A stretch of DNA of 64,000 nt, from NCBI RefSeq assembly GCF_014205255.1, contig NZ_JACHNE010000001.1, positions 1,798,001 through 1,862,000 on the forward strand, read 5' to 3'. The translations under genes were made by a program, and so were the position numbers. Source of the stretch: Streptomyces caelestis (GTDB taxonomy: Bacteria > Actinomycetota > Actinomycetes > Streptomycetales > Streptomycetaceae). This document shows positions 32,485 through 41,162 of this stretch, piece after piece (the stretch's first letter is position 1; every line of letters begins with the position of its first letter). Under the pieces are notes generated by a model. That model was not told the origin of the DNA, did not search any database, and saw only the letters and a program-made list of their open reading frames with translations.

Positions 32485-34176
32485 ATGCCTCCGCGTACGA
32501 CCGACAGCGCACCGGAGAGGCGCGACGACGACCAGCCGCGCCCCGGCCAGGAGACCGGCGGAGAGCCGTCGGCGCCGCGGGAGCAGGGGCGAGCCGGCCT
32601 GGGCACCGACGCCGGGACGGAAGCGGGGCGGGGTGAGGGCCCCACCGACACCGACACCGGCACCGGAACCGGCACCAGCACCAGCACCAGCACCAGCACC
32701 GAAAGCTCACCCGGCACCCACGACCGTCCCCGCGCCGACCCCGAAAGCGCGCCCCGCCCCCACGCTCCCTCCGGGAACGACGCCGGCGCCGACGAGCGCG
32801 TGGCCGTGATGCGGCGGGCCGCTGACGGCGGGCGGCGTTGGCGGGCTGCCCATCTGGCGGGCTGCGCCGCACTGTTGGCCGTCGCGCTGACCGGTGGGGC
32901 CATCGCCTTCGGAGGTACGGGGGACGGTCGTGCGAGGACCGGCACCGAGGCCGTGTCCGCGGCCGGGGCCCTGACGCCCGGCGTGCTGGCCCGGGGGGAT
33001 CTCGACGCGGGGATCGAGTCCCTGCAGAAGCATCTTCGCGCCCAGCCCAGGGACTTCGGCAGCTGGGCCACCCTCGGGATCGCCTACGTCGAACAGGCCC
33101 GGACGAAGGGCGACCCCTCGCGCTATCCACAGGCCGAGCGCGCGCTGAAGCGGTCCCTGGAGCTGGACCCCGGTAACGACCAGGCTCTCGCCGGCCGTGC
33201 CGCCCTCGCCGCCGCCCGGCACGACTTCACTGGCGCGCTGAAGGACGCCGACCGGGCCCTGAAGCAGAACCCCTACAGCGAACGCGCCCTGTGCACCCGT
33301 ATCGACGCCCTCGTCGAGTTCGGCCGGTACGAGGAGGCCGCCGAGGCCGCCCGCACCGCCGACGGCAGGCGGCCCGGGGTACCGGTCTTCACGCGGTACG
33401 CGTACGTGAAGGAGCTGCGCGGCGACGTCCGTACGGCGCGTGACGTGCTGGAGCGCGCCCTGGAAGCCGCCGACTCGCCCGCCGACACCGCGTACGTCGC
33501 CACCGCCCTCGGACAGCTCGCCTGGAACCAGGGCGAGTACGAGACGGCCCTCGACCACTACGCCCGTGCCCTCGCCGCCGACGAGGACTACCTCCCCGCC
33601 CTGGAGGGCCGCGCCCGCGCCCAGGCCGCGAACGGTGACCGGGCGGCCGCCGTCGAGGGACTGGAGCAGGTCGTCGCCCGCTTCCCGCTGCCCGGCCCGC
33701 TCGTCGCCCTCGGGGAGCTGTACGAGGACCGCGGCGCCGACGGCGACCGGGCGAAGGCCGGTGACCAGTACGCCCTCATCGACGCCTGGACGTCCCTCGC
33801 CCGCGCGGGCGGTGTCAACGCCGACCTCGACTCGGCCATGGCCGCCGCCGACCACGGCGACAGGAGGGAGGCCCTGCGCGCCGCCCGCGCCGAGTGGAAC
33901 CGCCGGCACAGCGTGCACACCGCCGACGCGCTCGCCTGGGCCCTGCACGTCAACGGCCGCGACGAGGAGGCCCTGCCGTACGCCCGCCGCGCCACCGCCA
34001 CCGGCTACCGCAACGCCGGCTTCCTCTACCACCGCGGCGTCATCGAACGAGCCACCGGCAACGCACGCGAAGCCCGCGACCACCTGAAGGCCGCGCTCGA
34101 CCTGAACCCCGGCTTCTCGCCCCTCGGCGCCCGCGAGGCCCGTACCGCGCTCAAGGACCTGGAGGGGACCCGGTGA
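32485..34176 (+). CDS. Membrane-anchored TPR protein
   Basis: This is a 563-residue protein. The first 105 residues are disordered and acidic/Thr-rich, partly made of a hexamer repeat. A membrane helix lies at about 118-142 (AAHLAGCAALLAVALTGGAIAF). The rest is a chain of tetratricopeptide-type helix pairs, for example ALKRSLELDPGNDQALAGRAALAA, ALDHYARALAADEDYLPALEGRA and ARDHLKAALDLNPGFSPLGA. TPR arrays usually mediate protein contacts. With the helix at the N-terminal side, the array would face outside. ATG 32485 follows GAGGAGAGG. The end overlaps the NicO gene by four bases, so the two are translated together. Confidence 0.85.
   Translation: MPPRTTDSAPERRDDDQPRPGQETGGEPSAPREQGRAGLGTDAGTEAGRGEGPTDTDTGTGTGTSTSTSTSTESSPGTHDRPRADPESAPRPHAPSGNDAGADERVAVMRRAADGGRRWRAAHLAGCAALLAVALTGGAIAFGGTGDGRARTGTEAVSAAGALTPGVLARGDLDAGIESLQKHLRAQPRDFGSWATLGIAYVEQARTKGDPSRYPQAERALKRSLELDPGNDQALAGRAALAAARHDFTGALKDADRALKQNPYSERALCTRIDALVEFGRYEEAAEAARTADGRRPGVPVFTRYAYVKELRGDVRTARDVLERALEAADSPADTAYVATALGQLAWNQGEYETALDHYARALAADEDYLPALEGRARAQAANGDRAAAVEGLEQVVARFPLPGPLVALGELYEDRGADGDRAKAGDQYALIDAWTSLARAGGVNADLDSAMAAADHGDRREALRAARAEWNRRHSVHTADALAWALHVNGRDEEALPYARRATATGYRNAGFLYHRGVIERATGNAREARDHLKAALDLNPGFSPLGAREARTALKDLEGTR
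32644..32700 (+). repeat. Hexamer tandem repeat inside the TPR gene
   Basis: About nine and a half copies of a six-base unit (ACCGAC, ACCGGC, then ACCAGC) encode an alternating Thr-Asp, Thr-Gly and Thr-Ser tract. The last four units are identical, which suggests recent slippage and length variation between strains. Confidence 0.8.
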
Positions 34177-35762
34177 CCCCGCGCCGTCTCTTCGCGTCCG
34201 GCGCCGCCGTCCTCACGGCCGCCTGCGCGCTCACCCTGCTGCCCGCCGCCGCGGCGAGCGCCCACCCGCTGGGCAACTTCACCGTCAACCGCTACGACGG
34301 TCTGGTCGCCGTCCCCGGTCAACTCCGGGTGCACCACGTCGAGGACCTCGCCGAGATCCCGGCGACCCAGGCGGGAGGGGACATCGAGCGGCTGGGCATC
34401 ACCCTGTGGGCCCGCGAGCGGTGCGCCACGGCCGCCGCGGACAGCAGGCTCACGGTCGACGGCCGTCGCACCCCGCTCACCGCCGAGCGCGGCCACGCGC
34501 GCGTGCGGCCCGGGCAGGCGGGACTGGACACCCTCCGCGTGGAATGCGAACTGACCGCTCCCCTCCCGTCCGGCACGTCGGACGAGGAGAGCGTCTCCCT
34601 CGGCTTCCGTGGCGCGGGCGCCTCCTCCGGCCCGGGCTGGCGGGAGATCACCGCGCGGGGCGACCGTATGACGCTCACCGAGTCGGACGTACCGGAGAAG
34701 TCGATATCGGCCGAACTCACCCGCTACCCCGAGGAGTTGCTCTCCTCACCGGCCGACACCGCGGCCGCCGCCCTGCGCGTGCGCCCCGGCGGTGCGGCCC
34801 TGGCCGAGGAGGAGTCGGACGCCCCGGCCGCCTCCGTGCTGCCGCGCGGCGCCGACCGCTGGACGCGGGCCCTGGACGACCTGGTCGCCCGGCACGACCT
34901 CACCGCGGGCTTCGCCGCGCTGGCCCTGCTCATCGCCGTCGTCCTCGGCGCGATGCACGCGCTCGCCCCGGGCCACGGCAAGACCATCATGGCCGCGACG
35001 GCGGCGGCCCGGGGCGGCCAGGCCCGGATGAAGGACGTCCTGCCCATGGCCGCCTCGGTGACGGTCACCCACACCCTGGGCGTGGTCGCCCTGGGCCTGC
35101 TGGTCACGGCCGGCTCGGCGGCGGCCCCCTCGGTGATCGCCTGGCTCGGCGTCGCCAGCGGCATCCTGGTGACCCTGGCGGGCGCGAGCCTGCTCCGACG
35201 CGCCTTGCGCAACCGCGCGCACACCCACCACCACGGCGGCCACACCCACACACACGACGACGACAGCCACGGCCACAGCCACGCGCACGACCACCATCAC
35301 GACCACGATCGCCACCACCACGATCACGACCACCCGCACGACCACACCCGCCCCCACTCCCACCCCCACACGATCGAGCACACCCACGGCGGGTTCACGC
35401 ACTCCCACCCCGTCGCCCCCACCCTCCGCGGCACGATCCTCATGGGCTTCGCGGGCGGGCTCGTGCCCAGCCCGTCCGCCGTGGTGGTGCTCGTCGGTGC
35501 CGCGGCCCTCGGGCAGGCCTGGTTCGGGCTGCTGCTGGTCGTCGCGTACGGCGTCGGGCTCGCGCTCACCCTCACGGCCGCCGGATACGCCGTCGTCAAG
35601 GCGGGCAGCGGCATGACCCGGCTCCTGGACCGGCGCCCCCGCTGGGCGGCGGGCCCGCTGGCGGCCCTGGTGCGCCGGACCGCCCCGCTCGGCTCGGCCT
35701 TCGCCGTGGTGGTGCTCGGGGCCGGACTGGTGTTCAAGGGGGCGGCATCCGCGCTGGGCTGA
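34173..35762 (+). CDS. NicO/RcnA-type nickel/cobalt transporter with His-rich loop
   Basis: This is a 529-residue protein. A signal peptide (residues 1-33) leads to an extracytoplasmic beta domain starting HPLGNFTVNRYDGL, common to actinobacterial NicO proteins. From about residue 245 come the membrane helices: AALALLIAVVLGAMHALAPGHGKTIMAA, with the conserved HALAPGHGKT motif, then AASVTVTHTLGVVALGLL. A His-rich hydrophilic loop at about 349-411, with tens of His and Asp residues, fits metal binding. The last helices contain LMGFAGGLVPSPSAVVVLVGAAALG. The direction is more often export in RcnA and uptake in NicO, and this sequence does not settle it. GTG 34173 overlaps the TPR stop (GTGA), with GGAGGGG upstream. 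Confidence 0.9.
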   Translation: MTPRRLFASGAAVLTAACALTLLPAAAASAHPLGNFTVNRYDGLVAVPGQLRVHHVEDLAEIPATQAGGDIERLGITLWARERCATAAADSRLTVDGRRTPLTAERGHARVRPGQAGLDTLRVECELTAPLPSGTSDEESVSLGFRGAGASSGPGWREITARGDRMTLTESDVPEKSISAELTRYPEELLSSPADTAAAALRVRPGGAALAEEESDAPAASVLPRGADRWTRALDDLVARHDLTAGFAALALLIAVVLGAMHALAPGHGKTIMAATAAARGGQARMKDVLPMAASVTVTHTLGVVALGLLVTAGSAAAPSVIAWLGVASGILVTLAGASLLRRALRNRAHTHHHGGHTHTHDDDSHGHSHAHDHHHDHDRHHHDHDHPHDHTRPHSHPHTIEHTHGGFTHSHPVAPTLRGTILMGFAGGLVPSPSAVVVLVGAAALGQAWFGLLLVVAYGVGLALTLTAAGYAVVKAGSGMTRLLDRRPRWAAGPLAALVRRTAPLGSAFAVVVLGAGLVFKGAASALG

Positions 35763-35841
35763 GTTACGTTCGTGGGGAAATCCGACGTCATGGGGAAAAC
35801 AGACCTCGTGGAGATTCCGCCCGGCTGCGAATGGGGGCGCC

Positions 35842-37479
35842 GTGTCCGAAGAACCGGGCCATGAGCGTGTGATCGCGGGCCGCTACCGGCTCCTGGCACC
35901 GCTCGGCGAGGGCGGTATGGGGACGGTGTGGCGCGCCCGCGACGAGGTGCTGCACCGCGAGGTCGCCGTCAAGGAGGTGCGCGCCCCTGCCGGGTTGGGA
36001 GGCGACGACGTGCGGCGGATGTACGCCCGGCTGGAGCGGGAGGCGTGGGCGGCGGCCCGGGTCACCAACCGGAACGTGGTGACGGTGTACGACGTGGCGA
36101 CGGACGACGGCCGGCCGTGGATCGTCATGGAGCTGGTCCGCGGGCTCTCCCTGGCCGAGGTCCTGGACGCCGAGGGCCCGATGCCGCCCCAGCGTGCCGC
36201 GCACATCGGCGCCGAGGTGCTGGCCGCGCTGCGGGCCGCGCACGAGGCCGGGGTGCTGCACCGGGACGTGAAACCGGCCAACGTACTGATCGCGAACGAC
36301 GGCCGGATCGTGCTCACCGACTTCGGGATCGCCATGGTCGAGGGCAGCTCCGCGCTGACCATGACCGGGGAGGTCATCGGCTCGCCCGAGTTCCTCGCCC
36401 CGGAGCGGGCACTCGGCCGCACGCCGGGCCCGCAGTCCGACCTGTGGTCGCTCGGTGTGCTGCTGTTCGCGGCGGTCGAGGGCCGCTCCCCGTTCCGCCA
36501 GGACACCCCGCTGAGCACGCTGCGCGCGATCGTCGACGAGGAGCTGCCGCCGCCGCGCCGGGCCGGTCCGCTGGCCCCGGTCATCGAGGGGCTGTTGCGC
36601 AAGGATCCCGCGCAGCGGCTGCCGGCCGAACAGGCCGAGCAGGACCTGCGGGTCATCGCCGGGGGCGGCTCGCCGCGCGCGGACACCGTGCGGGCCGTCC
36701 CGTACCCGCCGACGGTCGCGGCCCGCTCCGAGCCCTCTCCCACGCCCCCGATGCCCTTCCCTGGGCGGTCGGCGGCGTCCGGTTCCGGTGCCATGACGGC
36801 GGGGACCCGTCAGGACCGCGACCGCCGGGCCGGCCGGGTGCTGGTCGCGGGCGTGGTCGCGCTGGCGCTCGCGGTGGGCGGGCTGACGTACGCGCTGCTG
36901 AACCGCGGGGACGGCGACGGGAACGGCGACCGGGGTGCCGGGGCGAGTACGCCCGCCGAGACCAAGGGCCCGCCGCAGAACACCGGGAGCGGGAAGTCCA
37001 GCCCTTCCCCGACGCCGAGTGAGACCGAGAGCGAGGAGAGCAGTCCGCCGCCGCAGTCGGTGCGGGTCGGCCTGGACGGCACGCGCACGGACTACTCGGG
37101 CCCGTGTCCGCCTGCGAGCGCCGAGGCGCCGAGGTTCACGGCGACGTTCACGGTGGGGCGGCTGCCGGCCGAGGTGCGCTACCGCTGGGTGACGCAGGAC
37201 GGCTCGGTGCTCGACGGGGGCTGGAAGACGCTGTCGTTCCCGGAGGGCGGCGGCCGTACGAACCAGGACGCGGTGACCGTGACGACCGACGCGGAGACCG
37301 GGACGTTCGAGAACGAGATCAGTGTCGAGGTGCGGGAGCCGGTGCGGACGACGTCCGAGTCGGTGCCGTTCTCGATCACGTGCGAGACGGAGACCCCGCC
37401 GGGCGGGGCCTCCCCTTCTCCTTCGGACACGGGATCGGACGGGGGTTCGGACACGGAGTCGGACACGGACTCCGGCTGA
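35842..37479 (+). CDS. Membrane Ser/Thr protein kinase (Hanks/PknB type)
   Basis: This is a 545-residue receptor-like kinase. The kinase domain (residues 14-280) has LGEGGMGTVWRAR, ATP-binding Lys44 in VAVKEV, catalytic HRDVKPANVL with Asp142, and DFGIA with Asp160. A Pro-rich linker leads to one membrane helix at about 331-353. The outer part is a low-complexity stalk and a small beta domain (FTATFTVGRLPAEVRYRWVTQDG), not a PASTA repeat. The tail is Ser/Asp/Gly rich. GTG 35842 follows GGGGGCG. The gene is 79 bp after the NicO gene on the same strand, so it may belong to the same surface-signalling unit, although it may also have its own promoter. Confidence 0.93.
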   Translation: MSEEPGHERVIAGRYRLLAPLGEGGMGTVWRARDEVLHREVAVKEVRAPAGLGGDDVRRMYARLEREAWAAARVTNRNVVTVYDVATDDGRPWIVMELVRGLSLAEVLDAEGPMPPQRAAHIGAEVLAALRAAHEAGVLHRDVKPANVLIANDGRIVLTDFGIAMVEGSSALTMTGEVIGSPEFLAPERALGRTPGPQSDLWSLGVLLFAAVEGRSPFRQDTPLSTLRAIVDEELPPPRRAGPLAPVIEGLLRKDPAQRLPAEQAEQDLRVIAGGGSPRADTVRAVPYPPTVAARSEPSPTPPMPFPGRSAASGSGAMTAGTRQDRDRRAGRVLVAGVVALALAVGGLTYALLNRGDGDGNGDRGAGASTPAETKGPPQNTGSGKSSPSPTPSETESEESSPPPQSVRVGLDGTRTDYSGPCPPASAEAPRFTATFTVGRLPAEVRYRWVTQDGSVLDGGWKTLSFPEGGGRTNQDAVTVTTDAETGTFENEISVEVREPVRTTSESVPFSITCETETPPGGASPSPSDTGSDGGSDTESDTDSG

Positions 37480-37496
37480 GCGGTCGGCGCCCGCGG

Positions 37497-38303
37497 TCAG
37501 TCGTTGGCGTCGAGCACGGGCAGATAGCCGCCCGACTGGCCGGATGCCTTCGGGTGGAACGAATCGCCGATGTTGAGCCAGTTGACGCTGTGCAGCCAGG
37601 AGTCGCCGGAGCAGATCTCGTGGCCGGTGAAGGCCGGGCGTACGTCGCCGAAGGTGAAGCCGTGGTTCGCGGCACGCTTGGCGATGGCGGTGTTGAGGTG
37701 GTCGGAGCCGTCGTTGATGGCCTTGCGCTTGGCCTCGGAGAGGCCGAGGCAGGTGGTGTCGAGCTTGTAGAAGCGGGGGTAGCCGAGCACGACGACGCGG
37801 GCGTTGGGTGCCTTGGAGCGGATCGCCGAGTACACGCTGTCGAGCTTGCCGGGCAGCGTGGAGTCGACGTACGCCCGGGCGGTGTTGATGCGGGAGATGC
37901 AGGCGCTGTCGGACTGGGTCACACAGGTGGTCATGACGTCGGCGAAGCCGGCGTCGTTGCCCCCGACGGTGAGGGAGACGAGGGCGGTGGCGGCGCTGAG
38001 CGGGGCGAGCTGTCCGGCCAGAACATCACCCGTTCGGGCGCCCGAGCAGGCCGTGAAGTTGAACGTCGAGGGTGAGTGGGCGGCGGCCCAGAGGTAGGGG
38101 TAGGCCTTCGTGCTGCGCTTGCATTCGCCGCTGGAGGTGATGTAGCTGCCGGCGCCGACTCCGGAGGAGTAGGAGTCACCGAGCGCCACATAGCCGCCAG
38201 TTGCGGCGAGTGGGGACGCCTGCGCCGCGGCGGCCCCGGTGAGGGCGGTGCCGACGGCGAGGAGGAGCGAGCTCAGGAGGACGACAAATCGGGAACGTCT
38301 CAT
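37497..38303 (-). CDS. Secreted SGNH-family lipase/esterase
   Basis: This is a 268-residue secreted esterase or lipase. The signal peptide covers residues 1-30. The SGNH blocks are ALGDSYSSGVG with nucleophile Ser44, SLTVGGNDAGF with the oxyanion Gly/Asn, and DSFHPKASG with Asp247 and His250. Six Cys residues fit three disulfides, as in Streptomyces phospholipase/lipase homologues. The start at ATG 38303 has a strong AAGGAGG site. It converges with the kinase gene, leaving 17 bp. It probably hydrolyses lipids or short-chain esters outside the cell. Confidence 0.93.
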   Translation of the reverse strand: MRRSRFVVLLSSLLLAVGTALTGAAAAQASPLAATGGYVALGDSYSSGVGAGSYITSSGECKRSTKAYPYLWAAAHSPSTFNFTACSGARTGDVLAGQLAPLSAATALVSLTVGGNDAGFADVMTTCVTQSDSACISRINTARAYVDSTLPGKLDSVYSAIRSKAPNARVVVLGYPRFYKLDTTCLGLSEAKRKAINDGSDHLNTAIAKRAANHGFTFGDVRPAFTGHEICSGDSWLHSVNWLNIGDSFHPKASGQSGGYLPVLDAND

Positions 38304-38639
38304 GGAACCTCCTTTAGCAGGATCTCTGCCACAACCGTCGTAGCAGCTACGCGTGTTGACAGGAAGTGTCCATGCCAAGCCTTTTCGGCCCTTTCCGGGA
38401 CGTGCACGGCGCGTTCACCTCACGCCTTGTTACGCGTTCGACACTTTTTGTTACGTGCCCATGACAGATTTGTTGACTAGTGCTCAACTCTCTTGTTCCA
38501 CGCCGGTAGATGGTCGACGCTTTACTCCGGCCGAGAGCGGAACGCGACGCTCCCGGCCGTGTGCGCGAGCACGCGCACATCCCCCACATGACGCGCGCCC
38601 CACCCAGGCGCGCGCCGCCTAGAGGAGGACTCCCTCGTA
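38304..38639. other. Divergent promoter region between SGNH lipase and subtilase
   Basis: This 336-bp gene-free stretch lies between two secreted enzymes transcribed outward. It holds a 13-bp palindrome CGTAGCAGCTACG at 38339-38351, close to the lipase start, and two TTGTTACG repeats at 38427 and 38448, 21 bp (two turns) apart. Nearer the subtilase, several GC-rich inverted repeats occur and an AGAGGAGG ribosome site. No gene is seen in it. Confidence 0.6.
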
Positions 38640-39848
38640 ATGGCACAACTGCGTAGCAAGAGACTCGGGTTCGCCGCGATCACCCTGTCGGCGACCGCCG
38701 CCCTCGTGGGCGGCCTCACCGCCCTCCCCGCCCAGGCCGCCGCTCCCGCCGAGGGCCGGGTGCTCGCCGCGAACTCCCCGGCCGCGATCAAGGACAGCTA
38801 CATCGTCACGCTCAAGAAGAGCGCGGGCGTGAAGGCGTCCTCGGCCGCGGGCAAGGACCTCGTCGAGGAGTACGGCGGGTCCGTGCGCAAGACGTTCGGC
38901 AAGGCGCTGAACGGCTACTCCGCCACCCTCTCCGCCACCGAGGCCAGGCGCCTCGCCGCCGACCCGGCGGTGGCCTCGGTCGAGCAGAACCAGCGCGTCC
39001 AGCTCTCCGCCACCCAGAACAGCGCTCCCTGGGGCCTGGACCGCATCGACCAGACCTCGCTCCCGCTCTCCGGCACCTACACGTACCCGGACAGCGCGGG
39101 CAGCGGCGTGACGGTCTATGTGATCGACACCGGTGTGCGCATCACCCACCAGCAGATCAGCGGCCGTGCCGCGCACGGCTACGACGCCGTCGACGGCGAC
39201 AACAACGCCTCCGACGGCAACGGCCACGGCACCCACGTGGCCACCACGATCGCGGGCTCGACCTACGGCGTCGCCAAGAAGGCGAAAATCGTGGGGGTGC
39301 GGGTGCTGAACAACAGCGGCTCCGGCACCACGGCCGGTGTGATCGCGGGCATCGACTGGGTGACGAAGAACCACTCCGGCCCCTCGGTCGCCAACATGTC
39401 GCTCGGCGGCGGCGCCTCCACCGCCCTGGACACGGCGGTCCGCAACTCCATAGCCAGCGGCGTCACCTACGCCGTGGCCGCGGGCAACAGCAGCACCACC
39501 GCCTCCTCGTCCTCCCCGGCCCGGGTCGCCGAGGCGATCACGGTCGGCGCCACCACCAGCACCGACGCCAAGGCGAGCTACTCCAACTACGGCTCGGTCC
39601 TGGACATCTTCGCGCCCGGCTCCTCCATCATCGCCGGCTGGCACACCAGCGACACCGCGACCAACACCATCTCCGGCACCTCGATGGCGACCCCGCACGT
39701 CGCGGGCGCGGCGGCGGTCTACCTGGCGGGCCACACCTCCTCCACCCCGGCCCAGGTCGCCTCGGCCCTGGTCGGCGGCGCCACCACCGGCAAGGTCACC
39801 AGCGCGGGTTCGGGCTCGCCGAACCGGCTGCTGAAGCTCGTGCCGTAA
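38640..39848 (+). CDS. Secreted subtilisin-like serine protease (S8)
   Basis: This is a 402-residue prepro-subtilase. Residues 1-34 are a Sec signal. Residues about 50-122 are an inhibitor I9 propeptide ([11 protein letters not shown]...[21 protein letters not shown]). The catalytic domain carries Asp163 in VYVIDTGVR, His196 in GNGHGTHVA and Ser near 347 in [13 protein letters not shown]. Overall it resembles the proteinase K/streptomycete alkaline protease group. ATG 38640 follows AGGAGG at a rather long 11 bases. A perfect 18-bp terminator hairpin lies 34 bases after the stop. Confidence 0.95.
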   Translation: MAQLRSKRLGFAAITLSATAALVGGLTALPAQAAAPAEGRVLAANSPAAIKDSYIVTLKKSAGVKASSAAGKDLVEEYGGSVRKTFGKALNGYSATLSATEARRLAADPAVASVEQNQRVQLSATQNSAPWGLDRIDQTSLPLSGTYTYPDSAGSGVTVYVIDTGVRITHQQISGRAAHGYDAVDGDNNASDGNGHGTHVATTIAGSTYGVAKKAKIVGVRVLNNSGSGTTAGVIAGIDWVTKNHSGPSVANMSLGGGASTALDTAVRNSIASGVTYAVAAGNSSTTASSSSPARVAEAITVGATTSTDAKASYSNYGSVLDIFAPGSSIIAGWHTSDTATNTISGTSMATPHVAGAAAVYLAGHTSSTPAQVASALVGGATTGKVTSAGSGSPNRLLKLVP

Positions 39849-39882
39849 CCGGCGCGGACATCAGCACGGACACCAGCACCTG

Positions 39883-39929
39883 AACAACCGTTCCCCGGAG
39901 GCCCGACACGGCTCCGGGGAACGGTTGTT
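39883..39929 (+). terminator. Strong terminator of the subtilase gene
   Basis: AACAACCGTTCCCCGGAG and CTCCGGGGAACGGTTGTT make a perfect 18-bp stem with an 11-base loop, followed by TTTCC. This is the longest uninterrupted stem noticed in the window outside regulator operators. Confidence 0.85.
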
Positions 39930-40340
39930 TCCGTCACCGGAACCTTTCAACTTGCGCCCCACGAAGCGCATCCCGCAACGACCAAACCAACAAAAACGTG
40001 AGGGGCCGTTCCAGGTCTTGCCATACGGGTTCAATCGTCAATACCGTCATACATCTCACCCGCATCGGTCCGTCAGTACGCGGCTCCAGGGGAGGGCTCA
40101 AGGACCGCGACGAACCGACGCGGTGCGCGGTAGGGGGGTGCCGTGCTCGGCGACCGCAACTGTCTCCGAGCCGTGCCGCGCGGTCGGCTGCCGTTTTTCG
40201 CTGTCGGCCAGCTTTGCCAGCTCACCCGGCGTGCCCGAAGTTCCATCTCGGCGTGCCACGGGTGAGAACCCCCCTTTCGAACCGGACTGGATCCGGACTG
40301 CCCTGGGGGGGCGGTCCACCGGACGAGAGGGACCAGACTC
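39930..40340. other. Long leader/promoter region of the glycosyltransferase operon
   Basis: About 410 bp hold no convincing gene. An open frame on the plus strand from 39925 to 40344 has atypical composition and no ribosome site. The stretch 39950-40060 is relatively AT-rich for this genome (CAATCGTCAATACCGTCATA around 40032) and is the likely promoter. The remaining 250 bases would be an untranslated leader, long enough for RNA structure, but no riboswitch class was recognised. Confidence 0.5.
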
Positions 40341-41162
40341 ATGAGCTCAGTTCTGCAGCCGGCCGCGGCGGAGCAGCATCCGCCGACCGCCGGGAAGTAC
40401 CGGCCCATCTCCTCTCACCTGGCCATAACGCCGCCGGTGAGCGTGGTCATCCCGGCCATGAACGAGGCGGAGAACCTTCCGTACGTCTTCAAGACCCTGC
40501 CCGACTGGATCCACGAAGTGGTCCTGGTCGACGGCAACTCCACCGACGACACCGTCCAGGTGGCCCGCGAGCTGTGGCCCGACGTCAAGGTCGTCGAACA
40601 GCGCGGCAAGGGCAAGGGCGACGCCCTGATCACCGGGTTCCAGGCCTGCACCGGCGACATCATCGTGATGGTCGACGCGGACGGCTCGGCGGACGGCAAC
40701 GAGATCGTGTCGTACGTCTCCGCCCTGGTCTCCGGCGCGGACTTCGCCAAGGGCTCCCGCTTCGCCAACGGCGGCGGCACGGACGACATGACCTTCATCC
40801 GCAAGCTCGGCAACTGGGCACTGTGCACGGTCGTCAACCGCAAGTTCGGCGCCCGTTACACCGACCTGTGCTACGGCTACAACGCGTTCTGGCGGCACTG
40901 CCTGGACAAGATCGACCTCGACTGCACCGGCTTCGAGGTCGAGACCCTGATGAACATCCGGGTGGTCAAGGCCGGGCTCAAGGTGCAGGAGATCCCGAGC
41001 CACGAGTACCTGCGCATCCACGGCACCAGCAATCTGCGAGCCGTGCGCGACGGGCTGCGCGTGCTCCGGGTGATCCTCCAGGAGCGCTCCAACCGCCGGG
41101 CGCTGCGCCGCCGTTCGTCCCAGTCTCCGATGCTCGACCCGGTCCGGGGAGAGGCGTCTTGA
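40341..41162 (+). CDS. Glycosyltransferase family 2 (polyprenyl-phosphate sugar synthase-like)
   Basis: This is a 273-residue GT-A glycosyltransferase. The nucleotide-sugar fold has VSVVIPAMNEAENLPYVFKTLP, VVLVDGNSTDDTVQVAREL and the metal motif DIIVMVDADGSADGNEI. The acceptor part has FRALS-like GSRFANGGGTDDMTFIRKLGNWALC, then LCYGYNAFWRHC and EIPSHEYLRIHGTSNL, similar to dolichol/polyprenyl phosphate mannose or glucose synthases. There is no C-terminal membrane domain, so it acts at the inner face of the membrane. ATG 40341 follows GAGAGGGACC. Its TGA overlaps the TTG start of the next glycosyltransferase gene. Confidence 0.92.
   Translation: MSSVLQPAAAEQHPPTAGKYRPISSHLAITPPVSVVIPAMNEAENLPYVFKTLPDWIHEVVLVDGNSTDDTVQVARELWPDVKVVEQRGKGKGDALITGFQACTGDIIVMVDADGSADGNEIVSYVSALVSGADFAKGSRFANGGGTDDMTFIRKLGNWALCTVVNRKFGARYTDLCYGYNAFWRHCLDKIDLDCTGFEVETLMNIRVVKAGLKVQEIPSHEYLRIHGTSNLRAVRDGLRVLRVILQERSNRRALRRRSSQSPMLDPVRGEAS

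Noticed and set aside
39925..40344. 139-codon frame in the leader of the glycosyltransferase operon
   Set aside because: Codon use is unlike the neighbours, and there is no ribosome site or similarity that I recognise.
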